64,000 nucleotides of DNA. It comes from Anseranas semipalmata (Eukaryota; Chordata; Aves; Anseriformes; Anseranatidae). The notes beneath the pieces are model-generated. The model had not been told where the DNA came from and ran no database searches. It was given only the letters and a program-made list of their open reading frames with translations. Position 1 is the stretch's first letter, and each line of letters starts with the position of its first letter. The DNA is taken from the NCBI GenBank assembly GCA_013399115.1, contig VXAA01001233.1, forward strand, positions 737,179 through 801,178, in the 5' to 3' direction. The position numbers were made by a program, and so were the translations under genes. Positions 34,615-48,480 of this stretch are shown one piece after another.

Positions 34615-37600
34615 CTGAGAGGCGTGCGTCTTCCCCCTCCTTCAGCCAGCTGCGCTGAGCGCCTTCCTTCGAAGGAGAGCCAGAAAGGGCTGCAGGACTC
34701 TGATGGAGACAAATGCAACCTACCACCTCCAGTATTTTTGGTGCCTCTGTTATTCACACAGCAGCTGAAGAACAGTGGACTGTTAGAGAAGCGTTATCAA
34801 TGTTTTCACAACTGACAGCAACTGTAAAACCTTAAACCGCAACAAAGCCACACAGCCTTAGCACAGCCTGCAATTGTCATCGACAGGCGGCCGTGAAACG
34901 TCCCTCCCTGTTCACGTTACAACCCTCCTGTAAGCCGGGGATCGCGCTGCCTCTACGCGAGGCACGAAGCACTAGTTCAGGCAGAAGTGATGCCCGTTTC
35001 AGCTGTCAGAGCCGGCTGGGTGCTATGCGCACACCCCTGCCCCAGCCCCTCAGCTCCATCGGGAAAGCAGAACGCAGAAGTGCCAGCCAGCCAAAACACA
35101 AAATATTGCTGCAGCAGGCAATGTACTGCTGCTTTCCCCAAAAGAGCAGGTTAGATATTAAATTCTCTATTCTGAAAGCGAGACTGACACAACAGCAGAA
35201 AATTCCGAGACGGATCTTGTCCCCTAACTGGGGCAATTCACAGCTGATAAATGCCGCTGCTCTGCCTGCCTAAGAAATGCCTCATTAGGGGTCGAGCTCA
35301 GCCCCTACTGCTCGGCGAGAACAGACCCGCTCACTCGGAGCCGTGCTGCGTCCCGACACCATGCCTCCGTCGCCTCCAGACAAGGGCTGCGCGCCGCCCT
35401 GCGTGCTGCCGAGACGAGCCACCTGCTGAGCCAGAAAATTGCCTCGGTTGTCACAGAAAATACATGTACCGGGAGGCAGCCGGTGCGAAACTGTTTTGTT
35501 TTGAATGATGGGAAGCTGAGCTGCTTCGTGTTCTTATTACTCCTCCAGTCTCCGGGGTGTATGGGATCCTGTTCTGCAGCAGATGGCAGTGTTATGGGTA
35601 ACACAGAAGGCAGGACACATCATACCATCAGCGGAGGGCAGTATGGACCTCGGAGCCATCCCTCACTTGGAGCACAAGGAACAAGACCAGCCCGTGCCAA
35701 GAAGATTAGGGAACCGCACTTGCTTACGTTCTCGCATCACGTTGCAAAGTCACTGAGGACCCTGGCCTGTGGTCAGTCAAAAACTCCACCAAAACCTGAG
35801 ACGTGAGCACCTGAAAACCTGTGATGGTTCAAACCTCGAAACCAGCGTTGGCAGTGGAGAGGCGCCTCAGTCACAGGACATTTGTTCTTGACATTCGCAG
35901 AATGGAAACTTGGACACAACCCGGCTTTCCTCCAAGTCCATTGTGTGGGAAGCACATCTGGAAGACATTACTCTTCTACATCGGCCCATTTAGACACAAG
36001 CATCGGTCACAACGTTTTCGAGACCAGTGAACAGATATTATTGTTGCATGAAGAGCAAGCGAGCACTGCTACATCTGAGCTGAGAACTGCAGCCAGCTAA
36101 CCGCATCAGAAACAAGCCAGCTGAATGTCGTTTCCGCTAACGAGAGCAGTCACATATAGATTAATGTTCCTCTAATGGTACATGGCAGTAATCCTACCGA
36201 GGGGGCTCCCAGGGACACCAGCGGGTCTGGGGGGGTTGTTGATCTCACAGAAGACCCTCCATGGAATTTTGGCTTCACATGAATAATTCAGCTTATTTAA
36301 AAAACCAGCTTAATAGGTATTTTATTCCAACTTCTTCATTATGGATTTTCTCCTCCCCCTGCTCACTGCCTTCAAAACTGAAAAGAGTAATTTATTGTGC
36401 TGTCGGTCATATTCCTCTCTTGTTGCACCAGTTTTTAACTCTTTCTTTACTAGAGGGAAGCTGGTCACATCTAAGTGCCTTTGCCTTCGAGGAGACCTCC
36501 TTGGAGTATCTGGAAACCTGTCCCGGAAAGGCTATGAAACCAGAGGCTGATACTTCAGCAACAGCTGGGAGGTCGGACTGATGGCAACCACAAAGATAAA
36601 CTCAGAGCCTGCTAACAAATAATTACACATAACTGGCTGCATTTCCCCAGCACGCCAGTCAGCACGGGTAGGGCACACAGGAGCCATGATAAGACTAGTT
36701 AATAAAAATCCAAAGCTCATTGAGAGTATAGGCGGATAATTAAGAAAGCGCCGTTAAACTAGCTCCTGTTAAACCCACTTTTGCTCGCTGGCAGAAATTG
36801 CCAAAGGCACTGCTCGGCAGCCCCTCCGCTGCGACCAGCGTGGTGAGAAGCGCGCGCGTTGCCTTCGGCCCCGAGCAGCCCCACCGGGCCCCGACAGTGC
36901 CTCTGTCCCGGCACGGCGCAGGGCTGGCCACCATTACGGGCACGCTCACCAGCGGCCAGAACAACGCCGCGCCTGCCGGAGCGCTCCCCTCGAGGCAGAA
37001 GGACATCGGGAAGCAGCCCCGGTTTCTGAAGGACAGACCAGGTCTGCCCCTTCAGGGCCCTGATGCAGCACGAGGAATTCGGGAGTATCCGAGAACACCA
37101 GCCACACAGTTCTACCAGTCACCTCCTGAAACGTTCGGTCAACGAGCCAAACGTCACCCCCGCTCACATGACATACATCCTTTCCTGCCGTACGTACACC
37201 CATCGCTTCAAAACCCCATTTTCCCTAATTGTCCCGGTAGCTCATTATGAAGTTCATTATGAATTCATTATGAATTTCACAAAGCTAAAAATTAAGCATA
37301 CATAAAATACTGCCAAAGTGTAGTGCTTTAATACTGAAATGTAATACGAATATTGAAAAAACAACCAAGGACAGATCCAAAAAAGCATGTAAATTCAGAA
37401 GAACGAACTCCAAGAAAACGACCCACAGCAACCTGCCGATGTGCCATTTCTCTTTCACCAGTAAGGCTATTCACCTGCCTAACATTCGACTTTTGCATCC
37501 ATCCAGGACTGCCACACTCTTATTCACCATCACACCTAGCTCCCACCCCAGCTTGTTTTTGAAGTTGGGCCTCTCCAATCTGGTGTCCCCTTGCAGGAAA

Positions 37601-39246
37601 GCTCAAGGCGTGAATCCCACAGGGTCTGGCCACAGCCACGCAGGCGTGGGCCACAGGCGCCCGGCTGGCCACAGCCCTCCGAGGTGAACGCGCTCGCGGG
37701 TAAATCCCGGGGCAGGCTGCAAGCCCCCGGCGCAGCACCGCCGCTGACGCCCTTCCTGGGGCTTGGCAGAGAGACGACCCGTCGCGGCGGCAGGAGGACC
37801 GGCCCCTTGGGCATTGCCCTGCCCAGGGCCCGGCCCCAGCCCCGCACATGGTGCAGGTCCGTAACGTGAGGGTTGGAGGGGGAAGGAGCAGGAACCGCAG
37901 GAAAGGTGCAAGCAACAGGCTGCTGCTCCCGCCAGCGCCGTTTGCTCTGCGGGGAGCTGCTCCCTCTGCACACATCGGGGAGCCGCGGCACGGGGAGATC
38001 AACTTGCCCGGGCCACAAGCCACGCTTCGGAATGGGGACCCGCGCACTGCATCCTCACCAAATGACCCCTGAGAGCTGGAAAGGCAACGCGGTATATCCA
38101 CGCTCCAACAATATTGAAAGTTAGTTTAAGTTCAATCATGCAAAAATCTTTAGTCTGCCAAATGCAATAACAAATTGCAACCTTTTCTATTTTTTTGTTT
38201 GCGACAATTTACTGGAACTGATATTCATTATTTCAAACATGAGCAATAAAAAAAAATGAAAATCACACACTAGGAAAGCATCAAAATGACAGCAGCAACA
38301 AATACATAACTCCAAAATTAGAACCTACTCTTTACAATGTAGTCGAGGTCTTTTCCATTGCAGCAAAGTAGTATGTAAACTAATAACTTAATGTGCACTG
38401 CAAGGTGTGGGATAAAATAAGAATTAAACAACACCTCCATACTTAGAATAAGCTTTACATGATATACGCCAGCATAAATTTAATAGACAGTACATCTGGA
38501 ACTGCACAGGATGTGAGTCGATGTAAGGTGAGGAATAAGGTGAGGAATTACCTGAATAAAAATTCACCGTCCTAATGAGGGCTGCATATAAAACTCACCC
38601 AATGTCTATGGAGAAACACAACCAGACCTTACAGCGGTAACAACAGGTAAGTAATACATAAAAGTTCATCAGGGAAGATGTTGATACTAGTTAAGACAGT
38701 TGAAACACAAAAAATGGGAAAATCACAGACTTTAAGGGCTTTTCCCCCCCATTTTATTTGACCTAGTCTCACCAAAAGGAACGCCCTTCAAGCTGACAGG
38801 GCACCAAGCCATCCTTCAGCTCTTTCCTGGACGTGGCCAACCTGTTTATCCTGGCCAGCGGTCAGAGATCGGAGTCGCGACCCTCCAAAGCGCAGAACGA
38901 GCTTTCAGATGGAGGATGGCTGTTTCCTCTCCCCGACAAGTCCCCAGCCGGCAGCGGACCCGGCTCCGCTCCGCTGCTTGACTTGTGCAGGAGCAACGCA
39001 GCTGCAGCAACCCAGACGTGGCCGGGGCTCCTGCCGGCTCTGGGGACACGACGTGAGAACCAACGGCACAGTGCTTTGCAGACACAAATTATGAACTCGT
39101 GGGAGTGATTTTTTCAAAGCGCTCTCTGTGGGACAAGCACCGTCCCGCAGCTGTCCCGCGTACACGCGACCACCGGAGGCTGGCCAGGTGCAAGGTGAGG
39201 CGACGCAGTTTGGGGTGGCTCCTCCCTTCCTCTCCCACGTTTTTAC
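34615..39246. other. Intronic or intergenic sequence
   Basis: Includes GC-rich patches at 36.78-37.05 and 37.6-38.05 kb, where overlapping frames on both strands are taken as chance ORFs. The stretch 38.1-38.8 kb is AT-rich with no frame. A near-perfect plus-strand donor (ACAACAG followed by GTAAGTAA) stands at 38647, without a convincing exon before it. Confidence 0.35.
37241..37274. repeat. Three tandem copies of TTCATTATGAA
   Basis: The 11-bp near-palindromic unit TTCATTATGAA (first copy CTCATTATGAAG) is repeated three times in succession. The array lies in AT-rich DNA. Confidence 0.9.
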
Positions 39247-39278
39247 CTGAAATCTTTATGGCACAAGCACACAAATCC
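39247..39278 (-). CDS. Possible 32-nt exon with excellent splice sites
   Basis: The acceptor is a long pyrimidine tract (AGATTTTTTCCCTCCCCTATAG) and the donor is ATTTCAG followed by GTAAAA. Two frames are open (GFVCLCHKDF or DLCACAIKIS). The splice signals are among the best in the window, but the coding evidence is minimal because of the length. It may be a coding or non-coding exon of a minus-strand transcript. Confidence 0.35.
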
Positions 39279-42200
39279 CTATAGGGGAGGGAAAAAATCT
39301 GTTAAATAGTTTACCTTAGAGTAACAAAACACGTTGCAAACCAGCACCTAGTGAGAGCTGCAAAATGAACAACTAAAGGCTTTATCAGCATATAGTGAAA
39401 ACAGGGGATCCAGCCATTTTCTGGAAACCCATAACCGTACCCTTCTTTAGTGAAAAGACAGAGTAATTCACAGCACCCTCCTGCACGTTGAAGTAACGCG
39501 TGTCACCATCCTTAAACCTTCCTGATCGCCCCTGCTGCTCTGGTATTCATGACATGGCATTATTATTCTGAGCGATTCAGAGCTCTTTCACTGTTTATAT
39601 TTATTTTTGATGAGCGTACACGGATCACATAAGTAGGAAGAGTGAACTTCACTTGAGCAAGGATCCAGTGCATTGAGTCAATTCAAAAGGGAATCAAATT
39701 AAAGCTTACAAACGTGTGAAACAACTTCTTCTGGCCTTGGTTGTTGTATTTGATGCCTCATCTGTAAATTCAGAGGTGAGAACACTGAGATTTTACAAAT
39801 GAAGGATTTTCTCTGCAGTACCATAAACTTTTCATCTCTGTTACTGCAACAAAAACATAGCAGCAGAAAACAAAGCCGATGTTCCACCTCTGGCTGCCTC
39901 TAATTTGGGCTTGTAAAGCCGGACTGGTGCCTAGACATCCCCAGCCAAACTTCTAGTTACATAGTCCACCGCTTTTCAGAAAGAAACACGGACAAGTGTC
40001 CTTGGAAGTTTTAATTTTAAACATACAAGTACTGCTACACTGTTAAGCAGCGTCTGGTGGTGGCTGGGCGAAATAGAAAGAGTGCTGGCCATCAGCTTGT
40101 TAGGGGAAATAGGGAAGACGCAAGATTTTGTAGGTACCCTCGGGAGATCCCTTTGTTCCATCGAGTTAAATCGAAGGGCGCTGCTGGGAGGAGCAGGCAG
40201 GAAACAAGCAGCTGTCACAGCCAAGTTCCTCCTGAGGGAATACCACTCGTGCCTGGGAGGAACAACAGCGGTTGTCAGACCTCTGGCTCCCAGCTGCCAG
40301 AACGACCAGCCCTCGCTCCAGGGGGACAGGTTCGAACCCGAAGAGCCGTGGATCGTGAAACCCTCAGCCCGAAGGCAGAGCGGCAGCGCGCACTGACGCT
40401 GGGATACGCGCAACGCGGAGGGGAAATGCAGTTCTGCAGATGTGCCAGAAACAGTTAAATCCTTGACACAGAGAGAGAGAGAAAGCTGCAGGCGAGCTCC
40501 AGGTGAACACCTACAGCTTTTTCCTCCTGTGTGATATCTAACTCTGAGCTCTTCATTCCCCGGGCAAAGGGTATTTGAATTTACCAGTGCCGAGCTGGCC
40601 TCTGATCCGTGCAGGGCCTGCGTGTGGTAGAACAGGGTACGAGGGACGAACACGTGGACTGCAGGCCGATCCTGCTGCTGAGGCCACCTCCCCGCACGGG
40701 GTCACTGCCACGGGCCCACGGGCTCCTTCGGCTCTGGTCCCCGGCACGGCGCTGCCGACAGAGCGCTGGGGACGTGCTCGGCCACGGGCAAGGCCAGGCA
40801 GACCCACCGCAGGCCAACGCTCCCTGCAGATGGAGTCCGAGTCTGCCAGTGAGTGCCACTTACAGCAGACCCAGGAGTACTCACCAGCCCCGTTACGCCC
40901 GGGGGCAAGCTCACGCCCGACGGCACGAGGCACAGCAACGCGGCCGGCCGGTGCCCGCACAGCCGGCAGCCAAAGCTGCTCCTCTACAGACCGCTCGGTG
41001 AAAGCCATCTTCGTCGACCGCCTCTGGAGCTTCTCAGCAAGCCACGGCCACAATGCAGCCACCAGACACAAGGGCTGAAAATGAGCCACTTGCCCCTGTC
41101 AGCCAAGGAGCAGCAGTCTAAACGTTTTAAATACAGCGTTCGCCGAGGAACCCACCGTGACATCTGCGTGGGTGTTTTAATGCAGTTGGTAAATAAAATG
41201 TCTTCAAAAGATCTCTCCGAGTGCGTACAATGGAGACTGCTGAACGGTGAATTGCTGACGGGAAGGGGCTTGTGAGCGGCAGTGGGATTCCACCAGGAAA
41301 CAATAAAATCTGTATTACAGTGTCTGCCCCCTGCAGCATCCTGCAGAGACGCATCTCGTGGATAAAAATACACTTCTGCGGCGGCCGCCAGATTTACCCA
41401 GGAGTCTCCGGTGAAAACCTGAATTGTTTTCTTTAGAAATCCTCCAGAGCCGATGTCTGTTTTCCCCTTATTCAAATCAAAAGAAATCTGACACAGAATA
41501 AACAACTGACATGTACCGGAATTAATGTTACAGTGATAAAAATGCAAGAAACTCAACTGCCAAAACGAGCGCTGCAGCCTCAATACAGCAGCGAGCTTCC
41601 AGAAGGGATGGCCCAGTACGCCCTCGATTCTGCATGTGCACGCTGTGATTGCTTTGCCGTGAAAGTACCGAGCTGTCCACGGCGTTGCATTATACAATAC
41701 GGATGAAATCATAGCTCTCGATACAACCTGGATACATTTCTGAACCTTTCTGCTAGTCCAAAGCTCGCTGCGCACAACGTTCAGATACCAAAACTTGAGT
41801 TACAACAAAATATGAGTACAAGAAAGAAACTTCACTTCGGGCATCTTACTATACACCCAGCCCAGTAAGGCAGAGCTGTAATCGGTAAGATACTGGGTAC
41901 GAAACATTCAAGAAACTGTAATTCTACTAATCCCTAAGTGATACAAAGGAAATGTAAGAGCTAAGGAGAGAGGAGGAAGGCGAGTCCCTGCTCTGACCTA
42001 GGGCCAGCCTCATAGGACCTTCCCAAAATGGGGCTTGGGCACTTCACAAAACTTTTTTGTACAACCACGGCAATGAGTCCAGACGAGGAAGACCCCTGCG
42101 TTTCGCCCTACGTATCGCTGCACCACCAACAGCCACGATGGCCCGGGTTCCCTCCTCTGCCAGACCTGCTGGTTTTACCGCCAGCCGTGGCAGGCTGCAG

Positions 42201-45200
42201 CTCCCAGGGGCGCGAGCGCGCCGGCCCCAAGCCAGCCGCTGCTGCAGCTGGTGCTGCAGGAGCAGCCGCCCCGTGCTCAGCAAATCCCCCGCCCGTCAGT
42301 GCCCGCGACACAAGCAGCGCCTGAACGGGCCCGGGTCTGCCGCGCTGAAACGCCCGCCCGCCGGCACGGCGCCTGCTGAAGCCATGGGCCGCTTTTCGGA
42401 ACGACAAGACGGCAGCAGGCTTCTACAGCGGTACCCCGCCATTTGTGGTGTACGCAGCAGTACTTGACAGCAGCCACCGAATACCCCTCTAGGATTCTGG
42501 TTTTCTGCCTGACTGTGAACTTTCAAAACCAAGAATTAAATGTGTCCAGACTTTTTTCCTCCAAACACGTGATAACACTTATGCCAAACAACTCCCTGTT
42601 CTTATATTTCATTTCTATACCACGCGTAACAGGCAATGCGAGTGCGTCACTCCTTGAGATGGTTTCCAAGATTTTACATTATCGGCCCAAATCCCTCAAG
42701 ATTTGGTGATCTGTAAGCACGGCAGAGCCGATGCGAGTAGTTCTGGATACATGCATCCATTAGCTGGCCTTCCAGGGAACTCGGCATTACCTAGGTCTGC
42801 TCTGGGGAAGCAAAGAAGAGCATCTTGCCTCCCTCTGCAGTAAGGACATGAACAGCGCGATTGCGCTCAGGACCACGGCATTTGGGGAGCAGGCAATTGC
42901 ACCCTGCTGTAGCCATCTGACGACATCCGGAGCCGGGGAGCCTCAGCATCTCATCTCCCCAGCAGCTCAGGGCGGCAACAAGCAGCACGGGGAAGAGAGA
43001 ATGAAATCCCCCTGCACAGTGGCCCAGCGCAGGATGGGCAGAAGCTCTGCTGACAAGCGCTCTGCAGCTGCAGAGGGGGCCGGATGATGTCTTTAACGTC
43101 TTTCGCTTTTTCCTGGGGCAAAATATAGATGCGGCCTCTTCCAGCACGTCTGAAGTTTGCTCCGGGGTGCTGGAAGCTGCGGCGGTGGTGCGTGGGCGCT
43201 CTTGGACTGTCTCCAGCATGTGGCTGCAAAGGACTAAACGTGACAACTCAAGTGCTCTCTGCTGGCTCTACGGCTGATCGAGGCCACTCTAGAAAGGCTT
43301 CTTTGCTAGGACGGGATCCCTGCTGTGCTCTTTGTCCCTGTGGTCAAAGCAAGAAGGAAAACTGCCTGCAGTCTTGAAATAACCTCCTGGAAAGAACAGG
43401 ACGTGATGCAGCTCCAGGCTCAGGTCACCGAAGGATGCACTGGGAACACTGAGTCACTCCCACGGCCCCCACTGCCACGCACACTAACTGGGAGGAAGAG
43501 TTGCCACCAGCTAAACACAATGTCCACTCTGAATTAAGAGTTGTTGGGCAAACTACAGGCTGGGAACCATAAAAATGCTGTTGCCATGAGCTACAGAAGT
43601 TATTTTCACATACACTGCAGCCCAGGTGTCAGAAAGAAGGCTTTAAAAAATATATTAATTTCTAGGAACCAACATATAGAATTTATTTATATCCTCTTAC
43701 TAGAGGCAAATCTAATACAGAAGTAGAAAAGCAGTGGAACACATTCTGATACCTTTACTGCCAACTCAGATAACAGCATTAGGTTTCAAGCAAAACAAAA
43801 CGTTTCCTTTTTTTCTTGCAGCCTGGCTCGCTCCAGGTCACGCATCAACCCGCTGCACTCGTGAGGCAGTAGCGTGGTGCGCGTGTGCGAGACAGCAAAT
43901 TAGATTGCAAAGCGTCTTTGAAAACAGTCTTCTCGCAAAGGGCACAAAAAAATTAAAATAACGTAAAGGATTAAACTGGATGAGATTTTTCTCAGTTTTC
44001 TGTATTCTTCCACACAGATATCAGTTTCCCCCTGAACAAAGATCTCTATGACAGCATTTTTAATTTGGAAGGATCCTCTCAATAATTACATATTCTTACA
44101 TTAGATGGCAGTTCTATATAAAAATCTAGCTTACGATGTCATAGTGGGAATGTACTATTCATCTTGCTTTTTACGCTTGGGTAAGTGATCAGGATCTGGC
44201 CCGCCTGTGCCTCCCAGATCCAGGTGGCTGCGGGCACGGGCCAGCACTGCCCTGCCGCCCCGGCGTTCCCGCGGCACGGGGCTGCGGGGACACCGCGAAA
44301 TACCTCGGGTGGAGGAAAGCCCCGGAGGCCGCCTGACCGCATCAGCTGGGGAACTCAGCCAACTCTCTGGCTAGTTTGTACCAAGACTCGCTCCTTCACT
44401 GCCCGCTGAAAACCGACAAACACCTGTGGGAAATGTTTGCAACGAAGAATCACGCTGGTTACAGCTGAGATGCGGAATATTACGGCGTGCAGCACACGTG
44501 CACCACTTACATCTGCCTTCTGCTCCATCGCACCTTCCCCTTTTCTCCTCTATTGTCACAGTGCTCCTGTAAGAAGATTTCTCCTCGTGGTAACATGCAG
44601 GAACTTGCAAACGTTACAGCTGGTCTTAAGAAATCAGATTAGTCCGTAGCTGCAAGGTATCTGCTCTTTTTCCTGAGATACCTGAGCTGGCCAGCATGAA
44701 GGAAAGGACTCCGAGGACTCTGCCCGGACCACAGAAATCGCGGACTCGGAACACTTCAGGTTAGAGGGGACCTCTGCACCTCTCATCCAAGGCCAGGTTG
44801 CTCAGGCCCTGGCCCAGGCAAATTCTGAGCCCCCCGGAGGCAACCCCGCCGGCTGCGTGGCCCCCGTGCCGGCACTTGACCGCGTCCCAGCCAAACCACG
44901 CTCCCTTGCCGCGAGGCAGAACCTGCCCGGCTGTACGTGCTGCTCCGAGGAGAGCCTGGCTGCGTCTCTCCTCGCCAGCCGGACCCCGAGGCCCCTCTGC
45001 TTCGCACCTCGCCGGCACCCGGCCTGGACTGTCATGGGCGGTAAATGGTGCAGCCGTGGGAATTTGTACCTTCCTGCCAGCCTAGCTGTTCTTAGCCATT
45101 TTCTGCTGCTCGTTGTTGGTGGAATCTGTGCTATTTTGCCTTTGCTTGGAATTTGGTTTTCGTTCCAGAAATTGTTGCTGTTTTTAGAAGTATAGTCATC

Positions 45201-46294
45201 ATTCCCATCAGCTCTTTACGAACAAACAATAGACTTTTTAAACATTCACTGTGTCATCGGAATTGATTTTAATTTGAACTGAAGCATAGGGGTAATTTAT
45301 GTTATCAAAACACATTCATTTTTCATGAGGAAAGTACGCATCTTAAACACCACTGCCTTTAAAAATACTAATGGCTTAGCGAACATCCACGCTACAGCTA
45401 TAGAAAACACATACCCTTCAACAACAAAATACGAACACTTGGTTTTGAAAACATAATTGACTCTCTAATAATGCCACCGGGTGCTTCCGTGAAGGACACG
45501 GGAATAGCACATCAAGAACGAGGGGAAGCTGTTATTTGCCAAACAATCACGCCCGGGCTGCGATGGCTGCCCGCGGCCGCGCACTGCCAGCGGCCCCTTG
45601 GCGGGCTTTGCCTCCCGAGCTCCGGGCTAGACCTGCTCTGGCAAACCCCGGTGAGCGGACGGGTCTTACTGCCCGTGGTTTGTCCCGCGGTCAAGCGCCC
45701 CGGCCCCTCGCAGCGCGGCCGCCCCACCGGTGGTCGCCAGCGCGTGGTGCTGCTGGCAGGAGGAAACGCGAGGAAGATAAAAGATCCCCGCGAGCTTGGA
45801 AAGAGAAGAATTTATACTTCAAAAACCAGAGATCAGCCAGTGGTCGTCTAGAAATACCTCTCACTTGACACCACGCAAGGAAAACTCTCTTTTGCATTTA
45901 GTCTGTTAATTGCTAAAAATAAAGACAACAAGACGAAGGCTTTGTTGCGGGAGGTGATGCTCCTTCCCCCGCGTTTCACAAAGAGTTCACGGGGCAGGGC
46001 GGCAAAGCGAGAGCGCAGCCAGCCTGCCTTCGCTTGCGCACGCAAGTGCACGTGAGTCACGTGTGGTGTCAGAGAAAAACATATTTATCAGTCCCCTTGC
46101 AAGCACGAGCAACAAGTGCTGCTAATGAGGTAGGATTAGCAAATTTTAGCACGATGTCTTAAACGGTGCAGGCAAACGTGCAACCCCGGAAAACAGGAAT
46201 GTCCCAGGTATACCACGTCATTAATAAGACAGATATGTTAATTAGGTGGTGACATACAAAAGTAATATTCTTCACGGGGATGGGGAAGACTTAC
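39279..46294. other. Intronic or intergenic sequence
   Basis: GC-rich patches at 40.58-40.98, 42.15-42.42, 44.2-44.34 and 45.55-45.76 kb carry overlapping chance frames. The long frames at about 40.0-41.8 kb on both strands overlap each other and lack splice support. One likely old CR1 fragment is listed separately. No gene is claimed. Confidence 0.35.
44738..44890 (-). mobile_element. Probable diverged CR1 LINE fragment
   Basis: The plus strand reads ACACTTCAGGTTAGAGGGGACCTCTGC with a later AGGTTGCTCAGGCCCTGGCCC. These resemble the reverse complement of the CR1 3' region (motifs such as TTGGAAGGGACCTCTGG and GTTGCTCAGGGCC). It is more diverged than the other two copies and lacks the terminal octamers, so its boundaries are approximate. 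Confidence 0.5.
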
Positions 46295-46344
46295 TTATTT
46301 CTTTAGATGTTTTACAAAAACTGATGTTTACAAAAGCTGTGATT
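46295..46344 (-). CDS. Possible 50-nt exon (ITAFVNISFCKTSKEI)
   Basis: The donor is AAATAA followed by GTAAGTC, with strong intron bases. The acceptor is TTCTCCATCTGTAGTTCACAG. The open frame reads ITAFVNISFCKTSKEI, with one nucleotide before and one after. The other frames are closed or less natural. It does not link by phase to a neighbour that I have found. Confidence 0.3.
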
Positions 46345-48304
46345 CTGTGAACTACAGATGGAGAAGACAGCTTGCAAAGAAGTATTCCACAGGAGCGAGC
46401 TTTCATTTGGTGAAAATGATTCCCTACAGCTGTAATATGACAAATGAAAACCTGCAATTCAAATCTCTACTGTTAGTTCTACAAAGATGTGATGCATTTC
46501 TTCAGGAAAGAGGTATTTTGTTTAGAACTAGCATAGAATAATACTTTTATAATTCAAAGTTAATGCTTTTTTATATGTTAGAACGGGCCTGACCAGGCTA
46601 AGAGAAAATAAAGCCTTCGGAGAAGGTACTAGTGAAACACATCCTTGATTTACACGATGCCTTTCCTGAAAACAAACGGCAGGCACAAACACTTGTCAAT
46701 ATGATGTCCCCCTTACACATCATAGCTCGACAATTCTTATTCATTGCTTCCGGTATTTCCCATTTGCAGATCTGCCTCATCTGCCCCTCATGTTCTGACA
46801 AGACCATCAGAATACAGCAGATAAAAGAACAGGAATTTCTGCATAAACAGATTTTTCCTGAATCTGCTGAACCTGTCGGGTTATAAAATATCTCCCCAAA
46901 CACTTTGGAAAATGAACACAGGACTGTTCCCCGAGGAGCATCATTCACTTTGTGTCACGTAACCCACGTCACACTCCAGTCGCGGCAAGAACTCCTCGCT
47001 AGCACTGACGCTGCCCCGCAGGGCCGGGTACGTGCCGGCGGTTTCCTCGGGGTCGTTTATTCCATCAGATTTACAAAATCCACTTCAAAACTTATGTAAA
47101 CCATTCATTGCTAATAACGCTTTAAAGCGTCAATTGAAAAATCTCACAAAGATGTACAGGCTGCCAGTTACGCTGTGTGTTCAGTGTGGATTTCAGGGGT
47201 GGATATAAAATGGGTAAGCACGGGAGATTTGATAAACAAGCTGCAAACGCCGTGCAGTACTACCCTTTCTTTCCTGGGCTGTGTCAATTTTCTGTCAGAC
47301 GGATAGCAGCCTGTACATTTTTAAATATTCTTTCTGAAGTAATACAAAAATAATTTAACTCCCACTGAAATGGAAGCAGCAATTGACACTCCCAGACATG
47401 CAAAGTTTTGTTTTGAATTAAAGGCCTCCAGATGGGCTTCCTAGCAGCTGGGGGCTTGCGGGCGGGGGGCTGAGGCTCAGCCTTACTGACCCCACGGTCC
47501 GGAGCGGCGCGTGCGCGAGCAGATGTCAGCGCTCGCCTTGCTCCGCAGCTTGCAGGGGTGGCCCGTGCCATCCTCCTCACAGGTGCAAGCCCTTGAGCCA
47601 GAGCTCAAAACCTTCACCGAAGGCCTCGATAAGAAGACGTACCTTTGCTACCTAGCACTTCTAATTGCACAATTCTGCTAAGCCTGAGAACGGGTACGCT
47701 TCATTCTTAAACAGCAAATGAGTTACTGCTCTCCGTATTGCAATATTCAACCCAGACTTTTTTCGGAATAGGCGAGATGAGTACAGTTAACCCTGCGAAA
47801 ACCTGATTCACAGGGACAATGCAGCCATTTATAGCGCTTTCTCCTCTTAACCCTCTGCCACGTGCTGTTAAAGTAGCACACGTGTTGCAAAAATAAAAAA
47901 AGGAAAGCCTGCCTGTCTTGTGACATCTCCTTCTGGAAGCCGCCGTGCCACACAGACTCCAAGGAGGGGTTTTCTTACCCACGTGTCAGGAGGCAGAACA
48001 ACTTCTTGTTCCTGACACCTGCCCCCTGGGAAGGAGTCTGCCGAAGGAAGCCTAGCACAAAGCACGGCTTTCCCAAGGGACCTCGGCACCAGCCCTGCCC
48101 CAACACGTCCATACCCCCATTACTGCACGTGACGCACGGCCAGAATCTGTGCCGCTCACCTGCCAGAACAACTTTTCAAGCATGGACTGACTACACAAGT
48201 GAGAGTACAGGTAGGAAGGCTTTCAGTCGAGTGACTCGAAGTTACAAAAAATGACACTTCGTGATGCCAGAGACCTAACAAAACTATCCTTCTCTCTCCC
48301 CCAG
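46345..48304. other. Intronic or intergenic sequence
   Basis: AT-rich. The plus-strand open frame at 46632-46886 and its minus-strand counterpart overlap, and neither has clear splice sites. Nothing is supported. Confidence 0.3.
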
Positions 48305-48480
48305 AAAGGGAAGATTTGGTGCCTGGATGCTGTGTGCTGGACAGCAGGCAATTCCCCTCCTCCGGCTGCGACGGCGCACTGCTTTGCATCCAAAAGTTGC
48401 TCCCTGCACACACACAGCCACTTTGTTGCTTTTTCTCCTGCTGAAGAGCAGTGGGAATGGCCCCATGGCCACAAGAAGCA
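48305..48480 (+). CDS. Possible plus-strand exon, 176 nt
   Basis: The acceptor is very strong (CTATCCTTCTCTCTCCCCCAG) and the donor is AAGAAGCA followed by GTAAGC. In phase 0 the frame is open for 58 codons plus two nucleotides, beginning KGKIWCLDAVCWTAGNSPPP and later SHFVAFSPAEEQWEWPHGHK. A second plus-strand frame and two minus-strand frames are also open in this GC-rich segment, so chance is not excluded. It is the best plus-strand exon candidate outside the right end. Confidence 0.3.

Noticed and set aside
40984..41775. 263-codon minus-strand open frame
   Set aside because: The product has no consistent character. I found no acceptor-donor pair that would use it, and the plus strand is also open over part of it.
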